IMG/VR virus record: IMGVR_UViG_3300047382_000720 | Span: 1-29,363 of that record | Source of the DNA: a virus | DNA: 29,363 bases | Strand: one strand, 5' to 3' | Part shown: piece by piece, positions 20,690 through 26,071 of the stretch | Position numbering within the stretch: position 1 is the first letter of the stretch | How the letters are laid out: the number at the start of each line of letters is the position of its first letter | Notes under the pieces: generated by a model | What the model was told of the DNA's origin: nothing | What the model saw: the letters and a program-made list of their open reading frames with translations, nothing else | The model's database searches: none | Position numbers and translations under genes: made by a program

Positions 20690-20758
20690 ATGCACTGTGC
20701 AAGTAAAGCAAAAAAACGCAAAAAGAAAAAGGGCGGTAAAAAACGTCCGAGCTACTAA
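20690..20758 (+). CDS. tiny polybasic peptide, 22 aa
   Basis: This very short frame was chosen because its ATG follows a GGGG stretch overlapping the previous stop, and its own stop overlaps the next start (TAATG). It encodes MHCASKAKKRKKKKGGKKRP then SY; half of the residues are Lys or Arg. It begins a chain of basic small genes between the terminase subunits. Peptides of this kind may bind DNA or RNA, or neutralise packaged DNA. No family is recognised, and expression needs proof. Confidence 0.5.
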   Translation: MHCASKAKKRKKKKGGKKRPSY

Positions 20759-20910
20759 TGAGGTATAAGACTAAAAGAGCTGCAAGAAAAGCAGCAAAAC
20801 GTTTAGGGCTTAAAGGTATTCACTCACATGGCAGGGGAAAAGCAAAAACCTATATGGCAGGCAGTACGCATAAAGCCTATGAGAACGCCAAAAAACGGAG
20901 AAAAAAATGA
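20758..20910 (+). CDS. small basic protein, 50 aa
   Basis: The ATG overlaps the stop of the 22-residue peptide, and the TGA overlaps the next ATG (ATGA), so the gene sits in a translational chain. The product is strongly basic: MRYKTKRAARKAAKRLGLKG at the N terminus, a His/Gly/Arg-rich turn (SHGRGKAK) and a Lys/Arg tail ending KKRRKK. There is no hydrophobic segment. I do not recognise it. The charge and the company of similar proteins suggest binding to nucleic acid during packaging, or a virion-internal role. Confidence 0.6.
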   Translation: MRYKTKRAARKAAKRLGLKGIHSHGRGKAKTYMAGSTHKAYENAKKRRKK

Positions 20911-21134
20911 TCGAGATTTATGAAAAAAGAGGGAACTGGTGCTATAGAGATCAACAGGGAAAACTATTTAAATTTAACACCGAAGCCGAAGCTAAGAGCT
21001 CTTTAGGTTACTTAGAGCCAAAGGAGTTTGAATATGCCAGCGAAAAAGAAAACGAGGAAGGCGAAGAAAAAACCAATACCGACAAACAAGAAACTGTATT
21101 CAACAGTAAAAGCAGCAACAAAAAGAAAGTTTAA
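20907..21134 (+). CDS. small protein with acidic C-terminal half, 75 aa
   Basis: A clear GGAG (20897-20900) lies 6 nt before the ATG. The N-terminal half has an IYEKRGNWCYRDQQGKLFKF pattern, a small beta-like domain reading residues W, Y, G and F at regular spacing. The second half is very acidic (EKENEEGEEKTNTD) with a final KKKV. The 3' 101 nt overlaps the next gene in another frame, where the same bases encode a Lys-rich start. The function is unknown. The beta-like first half, similar in look to small phage 'EIYEKRGKW..' proteins, might be the true functional part. Confidence 0.6.
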   Translation: MIEIYEKRGNWCYRDQQGKLFKFNTEAEAKSSLGYLEPKEFEYASEKENEEGEEKTNTDKQETVFNSKSSNKKKV

Positions 21135-21222
21135 AGTTTATCCTTCTGCTTATGCAAATGCCTACCTTGTAAAAGAGTATAAGAGAAGAGGCGGTAAGTA
21201 TCGTATGGGAGTTAAAAAGTGA
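21034..21222 (+). CDS. small basic protein with YPSAYANA..VKEYKRRGGKY motif, 62 aa
   Basis: The chosen start is ATG 21034, with AAGGAG (21021-21026) 7 nt upstream; an in-frame TTG 6 nt earlier has no such spacing. The N terminus is MPAKKKTRKAKKKPIPTNKK, then KFKVYPSAYANAYLVKEYKR with RGGKYRMG near the C terminus. I recall this VYPSAYAN...YKRRGGKY pattern from small basic proteins of marine phages and large DNA viruses (DUF5872-like neighbours), none with a known role. It lies 101 nt inside the preceding gene and overlaps the next gene by 4 nt (GTGA). Nucleic-acid binding is plausible by charge. Confidence 0.65.
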   Translation: MPAKKKTRKAKKKPIPTNKKLYSTVKAATKRKFKVYPSAYANAYLVKEYKRRGGKYRMGVKK

Positions 21223-21503
21223 AATCTCGTAAAAGCGGACTTAGTAAATGGTTTAAAGAAAAATGGGTAGATATATCCCGACCTAAAAAAGGTGGGGGCT
21301 ACCACAAATGCGGAAGAAAAAAAGCAAAAGGAAAAGGATATCCTAAATGTGTACCAGCAGCAAAAGCAGCTCGTATGACAGCCAAGCAGAAAAGATCAGC
21401 TATTCGCAGAAAGCGTGCAGCCGGTAATCCTGGAGGCAAGCCACGTAATGTAAGTACATTCGTGAAACGGAGAAAAAGCAGTGGCCGCAAGAAAAAAAGG
21501 TAG
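21219..21503 (+). CDS. basic protein resembling DUF5872, 94 aa
   Basis: The start is GTG 21219, overlapping the previous TGA, with GGGAG 7 nt upstream. The sequence has LSKWFKEKWVDISRPKKGGG then a two-Cys segment (YHKCGRKKAKGKGYPKC), followed by VPAAKAARMTAKQKRSAIRR and a Lys/Arg-rich tail. From memory this is the layout of DUF5872, a small basic family in phages and large DNA viruses with a conserved 'GLSxWFKEKWVD' start and spaced Cys. The family has no known function that I can state. A Cys pair with this spacing may bind zinc. It overlaps the next gene by 23 nt. Confidence 0.65.
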   Translation: MKSRKSGLSKWFKEKWVDISRPKKGGGYHKCGRKKAKGKGYPKCVPAAKAARMTAKQKRSAIRRKRAAGNPGGKPRNVSTFVKRRKSSGRKKKR

Positions 21504-21789
21504 AAAAAAACCAGACTCTCGTTTAAAAAAAGCAAGAGTTAAAGGCTATAATAAGCCTCGTCGCACTCCAGGACACCCTAAAAAATCACACATTGTTGTG
21601 GCAAAAGTAGGCAATAAGATTAAGACTATTCGCTTCGGCCAGCAGGGAGCTAAAACGGCAGGGAAGCCGAAGGCTGGAGAGTCTGATAGAATGAAAAAGA
21701 AACGTGCGTCGTTCAAGGCGAGACACGCAAAGAATATAGCTAAAGGCAAAATGTCGGCAGCATATTGGGCGGATAAAGTAAAATGGTAG
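21481..21789 (+). CDS. basic protein with SFKARHAKNIAKGKMSAAYW motif, 102 aa
   Basis: The start is GTG 21481 with CGGAG about 8 nt upstream, inside the previous gene. The protein is highly basic and ends with SFKARHAKNIAKGKMSAAYW then ADKVKW. An IRFGQQGAKTAGKPKAGESD segment lies in the middle, and the N terminus is AARKKGRKKPDSRLKKARVK. I recall the C-terminal 'FKARHAKNI..GKMSAAYWA.KVKW' pattern from conserved phage proteins of unknown function (DUF6321-like). There is no membrane segment. The shared position with other basic proteins between terminase subunits suggests a role with DNA at packaging, but that is inference. Confidence 0.65.
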   Translation: MAARKKGRKKPDSRLKKARVKGYNKPRRTPGHPKKSHIVVAKVGNKIKTIRFGQQGAKTAGKPKAGESDRMKKKRASFKARHAKNIAKGKMSAAYWADKVKW

Positions 21790-22100
21790 AAGACACTAAT
21801 TATCATCCAGCAGACACAAATGGTGATGGTAGCGTATCAAAAGAAGAAGAAGCATTATATCTCGAATTTAAACGCAAAGAACTAGAAGATGCAGATGCTA
21901 TGCGAGACGCACAGCGTAATATGACATGGTTTGCACTTGGAGGATTACTATTATACCCATTTGCAGTTGTACTAGCATCATTAGCCGGCTTAGATCAAGC
22001 ACAAGATACCTTAGGAGATATGGCACCTACATACTTTGTAGCTGTTGCTGGTATAGTTGCAGCCTTCTTCGGTACTCAGGCAATGAAAGGTAAAAAATAA
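21783..22100 (+). CDS. EF-hand membrane protein, holin candidate, 105 aa
   Basis: Residues 11-22 (DTNGDGSVSKEE) are a complete EF-hand calcium loop: Asp, Asn, Asp and Gly at positions 1, 3, 5 and 6, Ser at 7, Val at 8 and Glu at 12. A charged helix (23-45) follows, then two transmembrane segments (about 48-67, WFALGGLLLYPFAVVLASLA; and 84-99, TYFVAVAGIVAAFFGT). Small phage proteins with an N-terminal EF-hand and two membrane helices are conserved in marine phages, as I recall, without a proven role. Two helices and small size fit a class II holin, and a calcium loop could set its timing. The ATG overlaps the previous gene, and its stop overlaps the DUF1353-like gene. Confidence 0.75.
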   Translation: MVEDTNYHPADTNGDGSVSKEEEALYLEFKRKELEDADAMRDAQRNMTWFALGGLLLYPFAVVLASLAGLDQAQDTLGDMAPTYFVAVAGIVAAFFGTQAMKGKK

Positions 22101-22687
22101 TGGATTTTATATTTGACACTATTGTAACATTTTGGCAGTGGACTATAGTAGTAACAGTAATAGCAATTAGTTATATTATTAACAAACTAGATAAACCAGA
22201 TCTAAAGCGTATTAACTTTGAATATACTACAATGCCTAAGATGCAACCCCTGCCTATTAAGACAGCAAGTAAAGGTTTTTGGGGCGCAATATTAATGTGG
22301 CTTACTGGCACACGTCAGTGGGTAATTACAGAAGATTTCCACTACTGGATTGACAATCAAGCGTATAAAATCCCTGCGGGTTTTCAATTTGATGGAGCTT
22401 CGGTTCCTAAGTTCTTAGCAACTTTTCTGTCTCCAGTAGGGGTTTTATTAATGGGTGGTTTAGTTCATGACTATGGTTATAAGTATGCTACTCTTATGAA
22501 AAAAGACGGTAGTAATATTGGCTACCATGACCAAAAACATATGGATGGTCTTTTCCGAGACATTTGTATCGAGGTAAATGGCTTCTATGCTTTAAACTAC
22601 TTAGCATATTGGGCACTACGTTTAGCAGGTTTCGTAGCATGGAACGGACATAAAAAAAGAGGTACACAACTTGAAGTATCTAAGTAA
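22100..22687 (+). CDS. DUF1353-like protein with N-terminal membrane helix, 195 aa
   Basis: The ATG overlaps the previous stop (TAATG). An N-terminal hydrophobic helix (about 9-29) is followed by a soluble domain with FQFDGASVPKF (about 94-104), GLVHDYGYKY (about 120-129) and a GYHDQKHMDGLFRDICIEVN segment. The order FxxDGASVP, then a GxxHDY motif and an H..D..F helix is that of DUF1353, a phage and prophage family of unknown function whose conserved His/Asp pattern could bind a metal. Placement beside an EF-hand/holin candidate makes a cell-wall or lysis role tempting but unproved. The N-terminal helix would place it on the inner membrane. Confidence 0.7.
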   Translation: MDFIFDTIVTFWQWTIVVTVIAISYIINKLDKPDLKRINFEYTTMPKMQPLPIKTASKGFWGAILMWLTGTRQWVITEDFHYWIDNQAYKIPAGFQFDGASVPKFLATFLSPVGVLLMGGLVHDYGYKYATLMKKDGSNIGYHDQKHMDGLFRDICIEVNGFYALNYLAYWALRLAGFVAWNGHKKRGTQLEVSK

Positions 22688-22832
22688 GCTACTAAAACAA
22701 CGTACATCTTGGGATGGAATTGTACTTATTGGAATCTGCGGGTCAGTTATTCTTTTAGGAGGTTTAGCAAAACTTCTAGCATGGGTAGGACTTGGTTACG
22801 GAATCTGGACACTAATAAAAGAAGAAGATTAA
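22671..22832 (+). CDS. small membrane protein with TTG start, 53 aa
   Basis: This short gene is easy to miss. It starts at TTG 22671, with AGAGG (22658-22662) 8 nt upstream, overlaps the previous gene by 17 nt and ends 1 nt before the large terminase ATG. The peptide has a basic start (MKYLSKLLKQRTSWDG), one long or two short hydrophobic stretches (about 16-47, VLIGICGSVILLGGLAKLLA, then VGLGYGIW), and a KEED tail. I recall similar 'LLKQRTSWDGVVLI...WxxWKEED' small proteins from marine phages. It could be a holin or antiholin partner. The alternative, that this gap is non-coding, is less likely because the frame, site and overlaps fit well. Confidence 0.65.
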   Translation: MKYLSKLLKQRTSWDGIVLIGICGSVILLGGLAKLLAWVGLGYGIWTLIKEED

Positions 22833-22833
22833 T

Positions 22834-24138
22834 ATGGCAGTTGAAGTAAGTCGAAAAGATGTACTTTCGGAAGAGTTAGTTGATTATAGGTCTGAGACAA
22901 GGTTTCTAAAACTTCCAGTAGATCCCTATTTGGATTTACTGAATATCACACCGTTGCCTTCGCAGATAGCAATTATTAATGCGATTAACAACCCTAAATA
23001 TCGTTTTGTCTCTGCCGCCGTCTCCCGTCGGCAAGGCAAAACGTACATAGCCAACATTATAGGACAGCTCGTGTCTTTAGTGCCTGGCTCCAATATCTTA
23101 ATCATGTCTCCTAACTATTCCTTGTCTCAGATCTCTTTTGATCTGCAAAGAAACTTGATTAAGCACTTTGATCTTGAAGTTACAAAAGATAACGCAAAAG
23201 ACAAAGTGATTGAAATTTCAAACGGGTCTGCTGTAAGAATGGGTTCTGTAAATCAGGTAGATTCTTGCGTAGGCCGCTCTTATGATTTAATTATATTTGA
23301 TGAAGCGGCATTAGCCGATGGAAAGGATGCTTTTAATGTTGCACTACGGCCTACACTTGATAAAGACAATTCTAAAGCCATATTTATATCTACTCCCCGT
23401 GGCCGTAATAACTGGTTTTCTGAGTTTTTCTATAGAGGATTCTCCGACGACTTCCCCGAATGGTGTAGTATCCGTGCAACTTACAAAGATAATCCTCGAA
23501 TGAGTCAGAGCGATATTGATGAAGCACGAAAGTCAATGTCAGAAGCAGAATTTAAACAAGAGTACGAGGCCGATTTTAATACTTATGAAGGACAAATCTG
23601 GAAATTCAACTTTGAAACCCAAGTTAAAGATTTCTCTCAACTCGATACTAGTAGAATGGATGTCTTTGCGGGGTTGGATGTCGGTTACAAAGACCCGACA
23701 GCAATGTGCGTTATTGCGTATGATTGGGATTCAGAACAATACTATTTGGTGGACGAATACTTCGATGCTGAAAGAACTACTGAACAGCACGCTGCCGAAA
23801 TCCAGAAACTCATTGATCGCTGGGATATTGATTACATTTATATTGATTCAGCCGCTCAACAAACACGCTTTGATTTCGCGCAGAACTACGATATTTCCAC
23901 CATCAACGCTAAGAAGTCCGTACTTGACGGAATTGGACATGTATCGGGAATTATTGAGAACGACATACTCTTTGTGGATCAAGAAGCAACACAGTCTTTG
24001 AGCTGCCTTGATGCGTATCAGTGGGACCCTAACCCTAATTTAATGAAGGAAAAACCGAAACACAATATGGCATCTCACATGGCAGATGCGTTGCGATACG
24101 GATTATACTCATTTCAAATCTCAAACGTATCCTTCTAA
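22834..24138 (+). CDS. terL: terminase large subunit, packaging ATPase and nuclease, 434 aa
   Basis: The ATPase half has a Walker A-type SRRQGKT (64-70), Walker B LIIFDE with catalytic Glu157, and the coupling motif FISTPRG (about 184-190). The nuclease half has the RNase H-like acidic residues Asp282 (GLDVGYKDP), Asp338 (YIDSA) and Asp417 (MADALRYG). This is the motor that pumps DNA into the prohead through the portal and cuts the concatemer at the end of packaging. Walker A here is the modified form seen in phage terminases, with Arg-Arg in place of Gly. The length is usual. The gene follows the 53-residue membrane protein by 1 nt, and the next module has its own promoter. Confidence in function is high. 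The type of packaging (headful or cos) cannot be told. Confidence 0.97.
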   Translation: MAVEVSRKDVLSEELVDYRSETRFLKLPVDPYLDLLNITPLPSQIAIINAINNPKYRFVSAAVSRRQGKTYIANIIGQLVSLVPGSNILIMSPNYSLSQISFDLQRNLIKHFDLEVTKDNAKDKVIEISNGSAVRMGSVNQVDSCVGRSYDLIIFDEAALADGKDAFNVALRPTLDKDNSKAIFISTPRGRNNWFSEFFYRGFSDDFPEWCSIRATYKDNPRMSQSDIDEARKSMSEAEFKQEYEADFNTYEGQIWKFNFETQVKDFSQLDTSRMDVFAGLDVGYKDPTAMCVIAYDWDSEQYYLVDEYFDAERTTEQHAAEIQKLIDRWDIDYIYIDSAAQQTRFDFAQNYDISTINAKKSVLDGIGHVSGIIENDILFVDQEATQSLSCLDAYQWDPNPNLMKEKPKHNMASHMADALRYGLYSFQISNVSF

Positions 24139-24161
24139 TGATACCAGCTTAAAAATAGTTA

Positions 24162-24190
24162 TTGACAAGTTAGCTTAAACTAGATATAAT
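24162..24190 (+). promoter_or_regulatory. sigma70 promoter of the HNH-portal-capsid module
   Basis: TTGACA (24162-24167), a 17-bp spacer and TATAAT (24185-24190) are a perfect consensus, in the 85-bp gap after the large terminase gene. A 12-codon frame with ATG at 24198 starts exactly where the transcript should begin and overlaps the start of the HNH gene in another frame. Confidence 0.9.
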
Positions 24191-24223
24191 TCTTTAAATG
24201 AAAAATAAAGGAACCAGAGGAAA

Positions 24224-24589
24224 ATGCCTAAGTTAAAACGTGACATTGTAAAGTATGTACGAGATAAGGCAAAGTCCAAGTACGAGAAGGGTTCCTCTTG
24301 TGAGATTTGCGGTGCAACAGAGCAGTTAGACTTTCACCACTTTTACAGTCTCACACCATTGTTAAACAAATGGATAAAAGATAACAATCACAATCCCGAG
24401 TACATTCAAGCACTTCGGGATGATTTTATAGAAGAGCATCATGCTGAGCTTTATGATCACACAGCTACTTTGTGTCATACTCATCATTTGAAACTTCATT
24501 CAATTTACGGCAAAGATCCAGCATTGACTACAGCTACAAAGCAGATGCGTTGGGTAAAGATTCAAAGAGAAAAACATGGCTTGGTATAA
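24224..24589 (+). CDS. HNH endonuclease, 121 aa
   Basis: Residues 26-29 (CEIC) and Cys84 with nearby His (LCHTHHLKLH) form a zinc site; DFHHF (His38-His39) is the catalytic first motif; and the LCHTHHLKLHSIYG region is the beta-beta-alpha metal part. Small HNH proteins next to terminase are common in phages. In HK97-like phages they assist the large terminase in cutting concatemers during packaging, and others are homing endonucleases. Here the gene lies between the large terminase and the portal with its own promoter and is followed by a 14-nt overlap with the portal gene, so it is part of the head operon. A packaging role fits the position better than a mobile one. Confidence 0.85.
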   Translation: MPKLKRDIVKYVRDKAKSKYEKGSSCEICGATEQLDFHHFYSLTPLLNKWIKDNNHNPEYIQALRDDFIEEHHAELYDHTATLCHTHHLKLHSIYGKDPALTTATKQMRWVKIQREKHGLV

Positions 24590-25763
24590 TCCTTTTAGTA
24601 AAAAACCTGTTGATGTCGAAGAGAAGTTGAATCCTGCTCAATATCTTGATGGCGGAAATGTAGCTTCCACTAGAGAACCTACTATTTCTTATGAGCGTGC
24701 ATACGAAGATCTAGAAATTGTAAATCGTGGCGTGAATATGATCGTAGATGATGTTGCTGAGATTCCTACTATTGTACTACCCAATACTCAACGAGGTGTT
24801 GTGAAAGGCATAAAGAGATCAAAAGTAGAGCTTCTCTTAAATAAAGAACCTAACCCTTTTCAGGATATAAACACTTTTCGCCGTAACTTAGTTACTGATT
24901 TTATACTAGACGGAAACATTTTTATTTACTTTGATGGTGCTCATATGTATCATCTACCGGCAGATAAAGTACAGATTCATGCTGATAAAGATACTTATGT
25001 AGAAAAGTATACTCTTAATGATACTACTTTTACTACTAATGAAATTATACATATTAAAGATAACTCCTTTCATTCTATTTACAGAGGAGTTCCTAGATTA
25101 AAACCTGCGATGCGTACAATGAACTTGATGGCCTCTATGAGAGCTTTTCAAGATAACTTCTTTAAGAATGGCGCAGTTCCAGGTTTAGTACTTAAGTCTC
25201 CGAACACATTGTCAGAGAAAATTAAAGAACGTATGATGGTATCTTGGCAAACTCGATACCGTCCAGATACTGGAGGTAAGCGCCCCCTTATATTAGATGG
25301 CGGACTAGAAGTTGATAACCTTACAAAAATAAATTTTAAAGAATTAGATTTTCAAAGTGCAATTACAGAGAATGAAAAGATCATTTTAAAAGCACTTGGA
25401 ATCCCTCCAATTTTATTGGATTCAGGCAATAATGCAAATATTCGTCCTAATTTACGACTTTATTATTTAGAGACTATATTACCTATAGTTAGAAAAATTA
25501 ATTTTGCAACTACTCGATACTTTGGTTTCGAGTGTAAAGAAGATATTACAAATATTCCTGCTTTACAACCAGAGCTACGTGATAGTGCTGCATTCTATAC
25601 ATCACTAGTAAATGGTGGTATCATTTCTCCAAACGAAGCTCGTGAAGCATTAGGCTACGAAGCAAGAGAGGAAGCAGAAGATATACGAGTTCCTGCAAAT
25701 ATAGCAGGCTCTGCAGCTAACCCATCGGAAGGTGGTCGACCAGAGGAAACAGAAGAAGAGTGA
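24576..25763 (+). CDS. portal protein, HK97-like, 395 aa
   Basis: The length and layout fit the HK97 portal family. The N-terminal region has YERAYEDLEIVNRGVNMIVD then a DDVAEIPTIVL segment; the middle part is NTFRRNLVTDFILDGNIFIY; the stem is RLKPAMRTMNLMASMRAFQD then NFFKNGAVPGLVLKSPN. An acidic/Pro-rich tail carries GIPPILLDSGNNANIRPN, then LALGYEAREEAEDIR-like helical parts. A ring of twelve portal subunits at one vertex passes DNA into the capsid and later holds the connector. The ATG overlaps the HNH gene by 14 nt, and the next gene starts at GTG overlapping its stop. The call rests on recognisable family sequence pattern and gene order terL-HNH-portal-protease/capsid. Confidence 0.92.
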   Translation: MAWYNPFSKKPVDVEEKLNPAQYLDGGNVASTREPTISYERAYEDLEIVNRGVNMIVDDVAEIPTIVLPNTQRGVVKGIKRSKVELLLNKEPNPFQDINTFRRNLVTDFILDGNIFIYFDGAHMYHLPADKVQIHADKDTYVEKYTLNDTTFTTNEIIHIKDNSFHSIYRGVPRLKPAMRTMNLMASMRAFQDNFFKNGAVPGLVLKSPNTLSEKIKERMMVSWQTRYRPDTGGKRPLILDGGLEVDNLTKINFKELDFQSAITENEKIILKALGIPPILLDSGNNANIRPNLRLYYLETILPIVRKINFATTRYFGFECKEDITNIPALQPELRDSAAFYTSLVNGGIISPNEAREALGYEAREEAEDIRVPANIAGSAANPSEGGRPEETEEE

Positions 25764-26071
25764 CTAGTTTAGGAAAAAAAATACGAATAAATAAAAATAG
25801 AAATATTGAAAAGTTATCTCATTATTTTATAGAACAAGGAAAAATATTAGAAGAAAAAGAATATGGAGAGGTCTCAAAAAGAGAAAAACCTTTAGGGCTT
25901 CCCAATTTAGTTTCTGTATTTGGCAGTTACGAAGCCATGTTAAAAGAGTTAGAATTAGGTCCTTTGGGTAAAGAAGTTATAGCTTTGAAGCCAAAACCTA
26001 AAAAGCCAAAAGCACCAGCTAAACCGAGAGTGGTAAAGCCTGCTAAAGCAAAGGAGAGTAAAGATGAATAA
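25760..26071 (+). CDS. small Lys/Pro-tailed protein between portal and protease, 103 aa
   Basis: The start is GTG 25760, overlapping the portal TGA, with a GAAGAAGAG run just upstream. Its TAA overlaps the next gene's start region by 8 nt. The first half is helical and basic (IRINKNRNIEKLSHYFIEQG), with a LGLPNLVSVFGSY segment in the middle. The last 30 residues are a Lys/Pro/Ala repeat-like tail (KPKPKKPKAPAKPR). I do not recognise the family. The location suggests a small head protein, a scaffold accessory or a decoration factor, but the highly charged tail could also bind DNA. Its Lys/Pro tail is low-complexity and may be disordered. Confidence 0.6.
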   Translation: MTSLGKKIRINKNRNIEKLSHYFIEQGKILEEKEYGEVSKREKPLGLPNLVSVFGSYEAMLKELELGPLGKEVIALKPKPKKPKAPAKPRVVKPAKAKESKDE

